A stretch of DNA of 64,000 bases from Arachis hypogaea (GCF_003086295.3 NC_092044.1:1927001-1991000), one strand, 5' to 3'; numbered from the stretch's first letter, positions 36,567-48,240 are shown. The notes: a model not told the origin generated them from the sequence alone. Translations and numbers: made by a program.

Positions 36567-38491
36567 AAGTAAAAGATAAATAGGCCATTAATCTTTTGTC
36601 TCGCAAATATTTTTGTTTTTCAGAATTTAAAAGTACTTTTAAGTCCTTAAATTTTTTCATCAACAACGGATAGATAAGTCCTTCTATCTATTTGCTTCTC
36701 TCGAAGAACAAACGGACATGGGTGAAGTGATGCCCACATATTCGTTACTGAGCTATGTGTCTATACAGTGCTGTTGTAGCAAATCCTCCAAAAAAACAAA
36801 AGACAAATAAATTCTTGAACTACAAAAACAATAGCATTTTGTGATTTTACGATTTTATAGTCTGAAAGAGAGTGAGCTAGAGAGAGATTCGGTGAGTGGC
36901 AGAGATGGATCCATGTTCAAGAGGCTGCGGCAAATTGCCCACAAGAGTTTGTAATTCCTTTACTTAATATATGAGTATATATAATAGATGTTTCCATTAA
37001 TTTTATTAATTGTCCCCATTATTAAAATTATTTTTATTTTAAATTTTAAAATATAATTTCTATAGATAAAATTGAGTGATTTATTTGTTTTTTAATTAGT
37101 TAGTTTAACAAAAAAATACAATGATTAATATTTTTTGGTGTCTTAAAAAAATACAATAATTTTATTCTATTTACGTGTTTTTTTAAGAAAAAATTGCATC
37201 TTTGAATTAATGATAATAATAATAAAAAAAAAGATGGGAGTTGAATATATTATGTTTAAATCAAATAAGATACAAAAGATTTAATTGTGCGAAAAATTAC
37301 CATTATTATAATAAAGAAAGTAAATATTTTAAATATTATACTAAAGAAAGTAAATTCAATATATTATTATTGGTATGGTATAAATATTATTAAAATTATT
37401 ATTTAATAATTTTATAATGTAAATAGTGAAAAATAATTATAAATTTATTTTTTAATCAAATTAAATTAATTATTATATTTTTATATATTAAATGACAAAT
37501 CTTAGATTAATATATATAATTATGTTATATTATATTTGTGCCATGCATTTATGTATTTATGTGTAAAATTTTTGTCTCCGTTGATTAAAATTTTGAGATC
37601 CGTCGCTGATGAGGGCCAAAGGGAGGGGAAGGAGAAGAAGGCAACAAGTGGTGGTTCTGTGATGGCTAGACATATAATCACCAGAGACAAGACAAATGAC
37701 TAGCGATGATGTTGATGAAGATGGTGGTTGGAGAGTGAGAAGAGTTGTTCTTTTTTTTCCATTTTCGTGAAAGAAAAGAGAGAGAGTGAGAATGTGAGCT
37801 AGAATTGAGAGAGGGGAGAAAGAAGTGGAGGGGGCTGCGATGGTGGCGTGGACTGTTGGTGATGAAACAGCAAGAGGCGACAATGCTGTGGGACGACAAA
37901 GAGGAGGGGAAGAGAAAGGACCGCGACGGTCCAATGTGACAGTTTCATCACAAATGGTGGAGGCTACAGTGATTTTGGGACGACGAGGGTGGTGATTTCG
38001 GTGATGGAAAAGGAAGATGGTGGTTGTTGGGGTCTGAACGGCAACTATAAAGTGGTGGTGATGGTGATTCGGAGATGATGGTGGTAAGAGGAGGACGACG
38101 TGCAAATCAGAAGGAAGGAGAAGGGAAGAAGAGAGTTTGAAAATGAGTTTACAGTTTGAGGGTTTACAGTTTTGGGGTTTTTTTAAATGCGGGGGAGCTC
38201 GTCGGCGGTCGTGGCTGGAGGTTGATGAAAATAGAGATGGTGATGGTGAAGGGAGGATGAAGCTGCTTGTGGCGAAAAGCAAGAAGGAACTCTAACGTGA
38301 TTAGAGTTATCTTTGAAATGACGTTGTTTTGCAGCGGAGGACTTAATTGTCCTGTTTTAAAAAAGTTCCATGTGAACAGAAGAACTCTTTTGTCTAATTT
38401 TTAAAGAATTTAAAAATTTAAAAGCATTTTTAAATTTTGAGAAATAAAAATATCTACGAAAAAAAATTAAAAATTTATTAATCCTTTATTC
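36567..38491. mobile_element. 1.9-kb MULE-like element with 9-bp TSD and GC-rich insert
   Basis: TAAAATTTA flanks both sides (36558-36566 and 38492-38500). The ends are long imperfect inverted repeats (left AAGTAAAAGATAAATAGG; right end read inverted GAATAAAGGATTAATAAA), extending roughly 150 bp with shared TTTAAAAGTACTTTTAA-like blocks. The middle is AT-rich except for a sharply GC-richer block at about 37560-38330. That block holds a 241-codon open frame on the minus strand rich in Ser, Pro, Leu and His. No transposase is present. The GC-rich block may be captured host DNA, but I recognise no gene in it. Confidence 0.75.
37557..38282 (-). other. Low-complexity open frame inside the 1.9-kb element
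   Basis: The frame is open for about 241 codons with a composition of Ser, Pro, Leu, His and Thr and many GATGGTGGT-like repeats at DNA level. It has no domain, no convincing start and no homology I recognise. It is either an accidental open frame in repetitive GC-rich DNA or a captured fragment. Confidence 0.3.
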
Positions 38492-38500
38492 TAAAATTTA

Positions 38501-38940
38501 TAATTATATTACATATATATAAAAATTAATTATTAAATCAATCACTTAAATATTAATATATATATATATATATATTAAAAATAAATTGAATACATATATT
38601 TATATATAAAAATATAATAACTGATTTTTTTTATATATATAATATTTTTATTTATTGTTAGATTAAAAATTTATTATTAGTATTACTATTAGCAAAAAAA
38701 AGTATATAATTAAATGAGCAAATATTTGAATTTGACTGAATTAATAAATTTCCTCTTTTTAATTTGTTTTTCGATGACTGCCTTTTTTACATTTCTTATC
38801 TTTGTAAAACCAATATAATTCAATTGCCTTTTATTTTTAAATAATATAATCCAAATCAACCAAGCAAATTATTAAAATTAAACAAAACGCACACACATAC
38901 ATGATACAACACAATTTTTTATTTTGGAATATTATATATG
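38501..38940. repeat. Right half of the duplicate of 23240-23690
   Basis: It matches the 23240-23690 segment closely, including the ACGCACACACATAC words. It continues the left half at 36430-36566 once the 1.9-kb element is removed. Confidence 0.75.
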
Positions 38941-39189
38941 TATAAAAATTAACTATCAAATAAAAAAATTATTATATATTTATATATAAATATATGTATT
39001 TAATATATATTATTTTTGAATATATATTTTAATTTAATTATTAATTTTTCATGTAAACATAACATAAATAAACATCAATGTCCTTTTTCAACCTTGAATA
39101 TTTAGGAATTTCTTATTTAAATAAATAAAATAAATCTAATAATTACCAAAATAAATAATTTAAAAAATATTTACTGATTTAAATATCTT

Positions 39190-39315
39190 AGTCTTATCTC
39201 ATTTATATTGTAAACGAGATGATATTGCATGTATCTCGTTTACAATGTAAACGAGATAAGGCACGTCAACTGCACCGTGGCTATCTCGTTTACACTGTAA
39301 ACGAGATAAGGTCTG
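39190..39315. repeat. Three palindromes in the left end of the second MULE
   Basis: Three hairpin-forming units of TCTCGTTTACA/TGTAAACGAGA (the first imperfect) stand within about 125 bp. Two more occur at the other end (about 46833-46892). They are candidate transposase-binding sites. Confidence 0.75.
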
Positions 39316-39428
39316 ATCGCACCTATAAGTATAAGTCATTTACAACGTGTGTCTGGGCCCCATTTTGACTTTGTCAACCTCTTTCTCCCCTCTTTTAACC
39401 CTTTCCTACCATATTTGAGACTGATATG

Positions 39429-40439
39429 GTGATGGCACGCTAGGCAGAGAACGACAGAGACATCAACAGACTGAACGAGACGTCGCATTACGCCTAGGCG
39501 GCCGACTTCAAGGTTAGTTGTGTTCTGTTTGGTTAATCTAAGTATGTGGACATTGTTAGGGTAGTCCCGTAGTGACAAGCACTGAGTAAAATGCTTTAGA
39601 AATCGGTCTGTAGGATGAATTTAGAACTGTATTTGCTTGTGTAAGATTGTTATAACTTAATTAGAATTTACTTACTGGCATATGTAATTTAGAGACATGT
39701 GTAGACTAGAAACATGGAAGTATGTTCTTTAGTAGAAGTAGCTCTATGTTCTTAAGTAGACTACAAAAATTTATGATTATCTTTTTATAAGTTATTTTTT
39801 ATTTCGCAGAGGCCTCGCCTTCTACTGCCCCGGCGAGTCAGCCATACCTTTTCTCCATCGGATGCCATTGTCCCGTATCTGGCTGAGGCCGAATTCGGCG
39901 ACACGGTGCCCCTCAGGGACTTTACTTTTAACAATTCCCTAATTTCGGCACTCGTGGAGCGATGGTTTCCGGAGACGCACACGTTTCATCTCCCGTAGGG
40001 TGAGGTCACTATCACCCTGCAGGACGTGGCGTACCACCTAGGCCTATGCGTACACAGGAACCCCATTGGGGGTGCCTTCGTGACTTCGGTAGTACCATAC
40101 GGAGACGTGGGCCATGGTGGAGCAGCTGCTTGGTGCCAGGCCTCCGGTGGCAGCACAGCAAGCTGCGCAGAGGAAGGAGTCCTTCACGCTGAAGTTGGTG
40201 TGGTTGTGTGATCGTGTCTGCCAGATGCCCCCGACCGACAACCTGGAGACCCTCTGACAGTACGTCAGGTGCTATATTATGTTACTGATCGGAGGGTATA
40301 TGTTGACAGACAAGTCCAACAATCTGGTGCACATACGTTGGCTACCGCTTCTTCGGGACTTCGCGGAGTGTAGGGCGTTATCTTGGGGCTCGATTGTGCT
40401 GGCCTGGATGTACCAGTCACTCTGTTTGGCGGCACAGTC
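39429..40439 (+). pseudogene. PMD protein pseudogene, truncated
   Basis: Exon 1 (to a GT near 39510) reads AENDRDINRLNETSHYA with TAG codons before and after. Exon 2 starts after an AG near 39808 and carries the PMD core: FNNSLISALVERWFPETHTF, TLQDVAYHLGL, then, after frame changes, ESFTLKLVWLCDRVCQMPPT, IRWLPLLRDFAECRAL and a final SLCLAAQ. An in-frame TAG also follows HTFHLP. It stops at 40439, where it is fused directly to transposase sequence on the opposite strand. At least three stops plus frameshifts make it dead. Confidence 0.8.
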
Positions 40440-41212
40440 GAATACTGTAGTTCTTCACACCCTGAAGCACTGCCTCTCGACTTCTAAACTTGTGGTCGAC
40501 CCGAAACTCTACACCGCCGTCTAGGTTGTAATCCTCTTCACCCGTGTCAGAAAACGAAATCCTCTCATGCATGGCGTCCAGATCCAAACTGTGATAGTGA
40601 GTTGGCACTGCCGATAGCGGCGGAATTGGGTGAGGTGGAGGCAACACATGGCGCACCATAGTCTGGACAGGTGTCTCCGGAACACACTCATCCTCATCCC
40701 CACCATCGAACGAGTCGCTGTCCACACTGTCCGCCACGTAATCCTCGTCTGACTCCTCCTCGCCCTCCTCTACCTCATCCACTGGAATGGCGACATGAAT
40801 GGGCGGTGGTGCGAGAGGTCGGTCGTCCTGTTCATAGGTCGAGTGTACGAAACTCCCACCACCACTGTGTCTCACCTCTGCGAAAAGCTCCATTACCTGC
40901 TCCACCATGATCCTCCCATGGATGTCGAACATCAGTCGCACATGCTCGTCCCCTTGAAGTCGGAATAGTCGAAATCGGAAGACTCCGTTACCCATGGGTG
41001 CCAGCAACCTATACGCCACCCTTCCGATTTTCCTCGCTTGTGTTCCACCGATCTTGCTCAATATCAAAATCTTCAAATCCGACAACATTTCTACACGCTG
41101 AGTGCGAAACAATATCGGATCCTCACACCCAAATGTCACCCCGTTGTCGCCATTTCTCATACGACAATTGGGATAAACAAGCACAAAACTATGTATGGAC
41201 TATTACTGGCCA
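40440..41212 (-). pseudogene. MuDR transposase N-terminal fragment, left copy
   Basis: The open minus-strand frame contains LVYPNCRMRNGDNGVTFGCE, RVAYRLLAPMGNGVFRFRLF, an acidic spacer (VDEVEEGEEESDEDYVADS) and the beginning of the MuDR N-terminal domain (VEFRVDHKFRSREAVLQGV), where it ends at the fusion to PMD. The catalytic core and SWIM finger are gone. A half MITE lies just upstream of the start. This copy keeps the sequence uninterrupted across the point where the right copy is cut by gypsy DNA. Confidence 0.8.
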
Positions 41213-41276
41213 TTAGGTAGCGTTTGGTGGAGAGACAGAGATGGAAAGACTGAGACTGAGAGACAGAGATTGGGGG
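41213..41276. mobile_element. Truncated left half of a PIF/Harbinger-like MITE
   Basis: It begins TTAGGTAGCGTTTGGTGG as in the full copy at 46324 but stops after about 60 bp at a junction with gypsy reverse-transcriptase sequence. Confidence 0.75.
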
Positions 41277-42231
41277 CTTAGTGACCTCTTTCTTCACAAC
41301 CTCAAGAATAGTTGGATTAAGTCTCCTTTGAGGTTGTCGGACCGGTTTTGCTCCTTCTTCAAGAAATATGCGATGCTCACATACTTGGGGGCTTATTCCC
41401 ACTAGATCCGCCAAAGTCCACCCGATTGCCCTTCTGTTTTTCCTTAATACATTTAGCAATTTGTCTTCTTGTTGAGGGGTTAACTCTTTTGCAATTATCA
41501 CAGGGAGTTCTTGGGCTTCATCAAGATATGAGTATCTTAAATGGGGTGGTAGTGGCTTCAATTCTATCTTCTTTTCATTCTTTGAAGTTTGAGTTTTCGG
41601 ATGGTTTGTATGGTGTGTGGTGTTCAATTTGCTTGGATCTTCATTTGCTTCTTCAATCATGTACTTCTCATCTAACTTTGCAAGGTGCACTTCGGCAACC
41701 ATGTTATCAATTGGGTCACACTGGAATAGAGAGTGATTCTCCGGCGGATGTTTCATTGCTTCCTCTAGACTGAAACTTACGACTCTCCCGTCTATTTCAA
41801 ATGAATAGCTTCCCGAGTAGGCATCTAGCTTAAATCTAGAAGTTCTCAAGAATGGTCTTCCAAGTAGGATAGACGATGCTCTCTCGGTTTCGCTTGATGG
41901 CATTTCAAGGACATAGAAGTCAATTGAAAACACCAACCCTTATTCACCAATACGCTTCCGCAACACCCGTTACGGTTATTATGCTTTTATCCGCTAGGAC
42001 AAATCTTGCCATCGACCTTTTTAGTGGTGGCAACTTCAATACCCGGTAGACGGAGAGCTGCATGATGTTAACACATGCTCCGAGGTCACACATGCAATCT
42101 ATAAATTGAACTCCGTTAACGGTGCAAGTGACCATACAAGGGCCCGGATCATCACACTTCTCGGGCAATGCTCCCATTAAAGCGGAAATAGAACTCCCCA
42201 ATGGGATGGTTTCCAATTCAAGAATTCTATC
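41277..42231 (-). mobile_element. Ty3-gypsy protease to RT start, fragment
   Basis: On the minus strand from 42231 the sequence reads IPLGSSISALMGALPEK, an aspartic-protease-like DLGACVNIMQLSVYRVLKLP box, LVLADKS-type strands, ILLGRPFLRTSRFKLD, and a linker to the RT start (VIIAKELTPQQEDKLLNVLR, GISPQVCEHRIFLEEGAKPV). The style is that of the Athila/Tat branch. It has one stop and one frame break near 41940, and is cut before the RT catalytic motifs. Confidence 0.85.
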
Positions 42232-45200
42232 TGTAACACCCTAATTAGCCTAAGCCTTACCTCGCGTCGTAAAGCCAAGGTTAATCAGAGATTACGATAA
42301 TTCTAAACTCATACATAATATATATATGGAAAGAATAGCATAATCTAGAAGCCCGATGAAGGATATAGCTCAAAAACAGAATTTTGAAGCACAAACGTAC
42401 TAACGGAGCTACTAGCTTAAGGCATAAGAAACAGAGAAGATATAACAAAAGATAAGTATATAATATCATAGGGAACTAGTCATGACTCGCGGAGTTTAAG
42501 CCGGCTAGCCATATACTGATATACACAACCATACAGTGAAAATAGCTTATACAAGTTTTGTTCTCTCAAATACATGCCTCTAGGCAAAACAAAATACAAA
42601 AGGAGAGATGTATAAACAAAATAAACCAAAAAGAACTCCAAAATGATCCAAGATTCTCCGCTCCTGTCACCAACCAAAGCAACTCACCGAGGTGGGTTGC
42701 GACCTGCATCTGAAAAACACAACAACAATATGGTATGAGAACCGGAGGTTCTCAGTATGGTAACAGTTCTCAGTGATATAGGATATAAGACCCCGGGACG
42801 CCAAAGGCAATCCTAAGCTTCATATCCATCACAAGATTCAACTTAAAGCATTATAAAATATTTAAGTATAACATACCAACTTGACTTAAATAAACCAGGT
42901 TATCTATCTTAAGGGATTTCTATTCTAACCAAACACCGCTGTCCCACAGCCTTCACCAACCGATCCTCCATGCGATCCCATCGCCATCGCCTTCCGAACC
43001 TCCTCAATCCCAGCAGAAAACACAGATAATGTTCAAAGCAAGTAAAGCACAAGTAGTAACATATATGGCAAATAATTCAGATAGCAAGTAAGCATGTTAT
43101 TCAATTAGGCAAACCATTACAAGTAGACAAAGCATACAAGCAGATAGGAAATGCATATGATGAATGCCTGCCCTACTGGCTGTGATATCACATTGTCGGT
43201 TCAACTGCCAACCCGACACATCTCCATGGAGACGTCGCCCTTCGGATTTCTCATATGGGAACCCCCGAGATATAGTGCCCGGATCACTGTCCAGGTACCG
43301 GCGCCTGCTCGCCCTATAGATCCGAAGGGATGCGAGCGGGATATTCTTGCCTCAGACCTCACATCTCAACGTAAGCGGGATTAACCACCGTCCTTACGCC
43401 GCCGCCGCTACCTCGACAGGCGGGATTAACCACCGTCCCTGCCAGGCGCATAGCGTGTCAAAATATCATGTAAAAATATTATTTCAGTGGTTTTCAAAAG
43501 TATTTTCAGCATACATAAATCCATCACATCAATCCGAGTCCCCGACTCATCTCAACCATTGTCCCTTTTATAACTCAGTTTCCAAATACCAAAAGTCCAT
43601 CATTTCTCATCTCACATACCAATCATCCTTCACCTAACATCAAACCATTCTCAGCACGCCAGAAACTTAGACCTCCGTTTTCTAATTTACCTTAAGATCA
43701 TGTACTAGAGCCCTTAATTTATATCCCACGTTCTAATACTCAAAACTAGGTTTTTAACATCAACTTTGAATGATCGTAACTTTCTCTACAAAATTCTAAT
43801 TTTCACAAACCTTATACTGATTCGAAGAATTTTCAAAGATCTTTAATTCTAAACAATTTTCAATCAATTTTGAAAACCGAGGCAAAAGTTATGATCAAAC
43901 AAAGTTTACCAAAAACTCAATTTTTCCAAACTTCACAATTACCACACTATCTCACCATACCCATACCAAATCATACCAAACCATCCAAAGCTCCATTTTT
44001 CATCAAAATGTACCTGTTATAGCATAATACATCAACCTCACCACATTTTTCTTCTCATTTCATTATTCTCAATTCCAACATCAAATATATAACACTTATG
44101 ATCAAAATCACCATCAAACCCACCATTTCATAAATCATAACACTACAATCATTATAAGAACCAACTCCCAATCCATACAATCATTCAACATCATCATATC
44201 ATTATAATTCATCACAATCAACTCAACATTCATCAATTCATCAATATTTAGTATACCAACCATCATTTTAATTCAACCTATCCTATTGGTCACTAGCCTA
44301 TGTGTCCATGAATATTATATACTACATAGAGGAAACCGAAACCATACCTTGGCCGATTCTCTTTATGCACCCAAAACTCAAAATGAGCACCAACAAGCTT
44401 CCAACCACAATCCAAGCTTTCAAATCCACTCCAACAAGCACAAATAAGTTCCAAAAGCTCCCAAAGCCACAATAATCAAACTATATACATATAAATCACC
44501 ACAAATCAACCTAGGGTTCAACATAAGCATAATCTCACAAGAGTTTAAGAGCTTTTACCTTTCCCAACAGATTTGACAACGCAAATCCAAAGCTAAGCAA
44601 GGATTAGAGCAAACCTAAACATCCAAAATCACAAAAACCCATTTAACCCAAAACTCTAATAAAATCCGAAATTTTGAAGAGCAGAACTGGAAGGATTTCG
44701 TGATTACCTTGAGGGTTTCTTGGGTGGGTTTTGTAGAGCTCTTCACAAGGAACGCGTAGCCGCAAACGGTGCGGCGATCGGAGCTCCGTAGCTCAAGATA
44801 TGAGCTTGGGAAGTTTGAAGTGAATAGTAACAATGGTGGAAAGCTCTCACCTCTCTCTTCACTTCAGCTGCTGTTGTGTTTAGGTTATGAGGGTGAAAGT
44901 GGCTGAAATGGGTTCATTTAAGTGTATTTATATGTTGGGCTTGGGCCCAACTTGGGCCCGGTCCAACCCGTTAGCGTTTTTAGCCCGTTTGGCCTAACTT
45001 CGGGCCAAATCTTTAAAATTAAAGCCCGGTTTTCCATTTCTAATGTTTTTCTAAGGTTTTTGATGGTTTTCACTTTTCTCGTGCGGTACCAGGCAGACTT
45101 GAACCGGTTCAACCGGTTCAATTGTCGGTTCGCAATTTTTCACGGTTTTTCGTAGAAAGCACATTTTCTGACTCAGAAAGACCCACTGAGTCCAAAAATC

Positions 45201-45296
45201 ACCTTTAAATCCTCAAATTCTCTCTCTAACCTTTCGGAATCTAATTTGGGCAATTAATTCACTTAATTAACCGGTTGATTCGTTGCGGTTCTTACA
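42232..45296 (-). repeat. 3-kb LTR, same family as 3771-6793
   Basis: On the minus strand it starts TGTAAGAACCGC (45296) and ends GGGTGTTACA (42232). The internal landmarks of the LTR at 3771-6793 recur in order: the GGCC-rich CCCAACATATAAA box near 44930, and GATGCAGGTCG near 42700. The flanking pentamers (CTATC left, CGCGC right) do not match, so it is not a simple solo-LTR insertion. Open frames inside it are not genes. Confidence 0.75.
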
Positions 45297-45604
45297 CGCG
45301 CCCATGCTGAGATTTCCAAGGCTTAATTCTCTTGCTCCCTTCCTTTGCCCCATCCTCCTTCTCTCTTCCAGTCCATCCCTGCCCTATATTCTGGAACCAC
45401 TTAACACACGGGTCACGACATCGAATGGCATCAAGAGAAGATTAGAAATGTATCTATTTTAGTGCAAAATAAGTATGTTTTCATCCATGGGGCAAAACTA
45501 GGAAAGGAATGCAAATTCTTGTATTTTCATACAGAAAGTGTGTGGAATCATTGATAAAACCCCTGAAATCAGCACAAGATAAACCCTTAAAATGGGGTTT
45601 GTCA
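45297..45604 (-). mobile_element. Start of another gypsy element (LTR piece)
   Basis: On the minus strand the piece starts TGACAAACCCC directly after transposase sequence ending GTCGAC, as an LTR start would. It runs about 300 bp until the 3-kb LTR. Its other end may be the protease fragment at 41277-42231. Confidence 0.5.
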
Positions 45605-46323
45605 GTCGACCCGAAACTCTACACCGCCGTCTAGGTTGTAATCCCCTTCACCCGTGTCAGAAAACGAAATCCTCTCATGCATGGCGTCCAGATCCAAACT
45701 GTGATAGTGAGTTGGCACTGCCGATAGTGGCGGAATTGGGGGAGGTGGAGGCAACACATGGCGCACCATAGTCTGGACAGGTGTCTCCGGAACACACTCA
45801 TCCTCATTCCCACCATTGAACGAGTCGCTGTCCACACTGTCCGCCACGTAATCCTCGTCTGACTCCTCCTCGCCCTCCTCTACCTCATCCACTGGAATGG
45901 CGACATGAATGGGCGGTGGTGCGAGAGGTCAGTCGTCCTGTTCATAGGTTGAGTGTACGAAACTCCCACCACCACTGTGTCCCACCTCTGCGAAAAGCTC
46001 CATTACCTGCTCCACCATGATCCTCCCATGGATGTCAAACATCAGTTGCACATGCTCGTCCCCTTGAAGTCGGAATAGTCGAAATCGGAAGACTCCGTTA
46101 TCCATGGGTGCCAGCAACCTATACGCCACCCTTCCGATTTTTCTCGCTTGTGTTCCACCGATCTTGCTCAATATCAAAATCTTCAAATCCGACAACATTT
46201 CTACACGCTGAGTGCGAAACAATATCGGATCCTCACACTCAAATGTCACCCCGTTGTCGCCATTTCTCATACGACAATTGGGATAAACAAGCACAAAACT
46301 ATGTATGGACTATTACTGGCCAT
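45605..46323 (-). pseudogene. MuDR transposase N-terminal fragment, right copy
   Basis: It is nearly identical to 40497-41212. It carries a TGA after STYEQDD (near 45930) that the left copy lacks, several single-residue differences, and is cut by gypsy DNA right after VEFRVD. It belongs to the same element as the right TIR. Confidence 0.8.
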
Positions 46324-46720
46324 TAGGTAGCGTTTGGTGGAGAGACAGAGACGGAAAGACTGAGACTGAGAGACAGAGACTAAGAGACAGAGATTGAAAT
46401 AAATCTCAGTATTCTGTTTTATGCAAAGTGGAGACAGAAATTGAAACAAGAATGAAACTCTAATTTAATTTGTACAAAGGGTAAATTTGGAATTAATTAA
46501 TTGAAATGAGGATATTTTAAGTATAAAATATTATTAAAGTTTCAGTCTTCATCTCTAAAAATTTTAGTCTCCTGTGTCCCTACTTTTTGGAGGTACTGAA
46601 ATACTAAAAATTTTAGGAAAAGATACAGAAATTTTAGTACCAGTCTCTGAACCAACAAACATGATACTGAGTCTCAGTCTCTCAGTCTCAGTTTCAGTAT
46701 CTCAAAACAAATGCTACCTT
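46324..46720. mobile_element. PIF/Harbinger (Tourist)-like MITE
   Basis: Inverted ends GGTAGCGTTTGG and CAAATGCTACC are flanked by TTA on both sides. The body is rich in GAGACAGAGACTGAGACTGA at the left and its complement (CTCAGTCTCAG) at the right, giving strong fold-back potential. It has no coding capacity. Confidence 0.85.
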
Positions 46721-46832
46721 AATGCCTTGTATTTGTGAAAAATATGAGACACAAAAAAGATAGAAAAAATTTGTGAGGAATATCAAATGTTACACATCCC
46801 TTTATAGCTGCTGCAATTGTCTTTTATATATC

Positions 46833-46892
46833 TCGTTTACAGTATAAACGAGATAAATATTTCATATATCTCGTTTATACTATAAACGAGAT
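46833..46892. repeat. Two palindromes in the right end of the second MULE
   Basis: Two units of ATCTCGTTTA-C/A-N-TAAACGAGAT stand in tandem, matching the three units at the left end. Confidence 0.75.
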
Positions 46893-47020
46893 AAATTTCT
46901 ATTTCATTTAAAAATGTAAAACGATAAATATTTTTTAAATTATTTATTTCGATAATTATTAGATTTATTTTATTTATTTAAATAAAAAATTCGGATATTT
47001 AGTTATTCATATTTTGACAT

Positions 47021-48240
47021 TTTATCATGAATTATCAATTATGTACTTAAAAAAGTAGAAAAATAAAATTCCATACAAACTGATATCAGTAAGAAGATAA
47101 AAGAATGGGAGGAAACTTCCTGCAATTAATGCGGTGACTTCCTTTTTTTTGTGTGACTTATTAAAAAAACTGAATGACTTATTGACTTATCTTTTCTTTA
47201 ATAATCTTTATTGAGTGGTTTATCCCATTGGAAATCACAACTATTGAATATACCGATAAAGTTAAATTTTAATATATTGACCGTATAAAGTATATATATG
47301 TTTAAGCAAAAAAAAATCACAATATTTGAAAATAATAAAGGTTAGAGTTAATTACCGAAAAAAAAAAAGGTTAGAGCTTTCTTCATTCATTTTTGGATGG
47401 TGTTAGAAGAAACGAAGAATCAATGTCTTTCATTTTAGAGACGTTACACATGTTTAATAGAGTATTTGACAAAACTAAAATTAGCTATTGAGATAAAATA
47501 TATATTAAAATATAAATACACATTAAAAATAAATTAATTTACATATATATTTATAATTTTATATATATATATATTTATAATTAATTTTAATAATTAATTT
47601 TAGTATATAAATAATATTTTTATGGACCAAAAAATGACCGATTTCTCTAGCACATTTTTAAATTATGTTTTCAAACATGAAAAATCAAAATTTATTATTT
47701 TACCAAAAAAAAAAATCAAAATTTATTATACCCTTCATTGAAAAATCTCTATATTTCTTAGTCACCGTTTGGCGTATAGAACTGGATTTTAGCTCCTCAA
47801 TTCAAGAGAACTCCACAAAGATGCTCTAATAGAAAGTGTATACCCCCTAGAGTTTTTTTTTTTTTTTTGTGGTTAATTTTTCCTTTTATTGAAAAAAGAT
47901 GGCTTGAAAAAAAATTGAACTTCCTCAAACTACGGCATAAGATATTTATGTTTCCGAGAATTCTAAATGCATAAACTTAAAAAACTTGAAACTTGTGTAT
48001 TCTTTAGAGCACTCATTAGACAAACCCATATAATAGCAATGTAGACTAAACAAACCTTAAGAAAACGTAGTTTGCTTTTGCAATAGCTTATGAAAATCAA
48101 GAGAAAACAAATAAATAATGCACAAAAGGAAAATCACAAGCAATAGATACTTTTCTAAATCAAGTAACAAGCAGTAACATTTGGATAGCTAGTTCTTCAG
48201 TTCTTCACAAAACAAACTCTGATACAATACAAAATGACAA
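47021..48240. other. AT-rich intergenic DNA with one MITE-like repeat
   Basis: About 47465-47630 has inverted ACTAAAATTAGCTATT / AATTAATTTTAGT ends like the small elements at 7.3-7.6 kb. No gene is seen. The last 100-200 bp are probably the TIC20-I 3'UTR. Confidence 0.5.

Larger units (their letters stand above)
39085..47020. mobile_element. Second PMD-MuDR Mutator-like element, rearranged
   Basis: Inverted ends pair about 39085-39320 with about 46820-47020. The outer parts share TTATTTAAATAAATAAAATA and AATAAATAATTTAAAAAATA in opposite orientation, and the inner parts carry palindromes of the type ATCTCGTTTAC...GTAAACGAGAT. Inside lie a PMD pseudogene (plus strand), transposase N-terminal pieces (minus strand), gypsy DNA and a MITE. 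The exact outermost bases and a target duplication could not be fixed. Confidence 0.65.

Noticed and set aside
39190..39315. Regular repeats with spacers resembling a CRISPR array
   Set aside because: This is plant nuclear DNA, the units are palindromes within a transposon end, and there are only three.
44615..45155. Open frames on both strands near 44.6-45.2 kb
   Set aside because: They lie within the 3-kb LTR and coincide with its GGCC-rich and leader segments.
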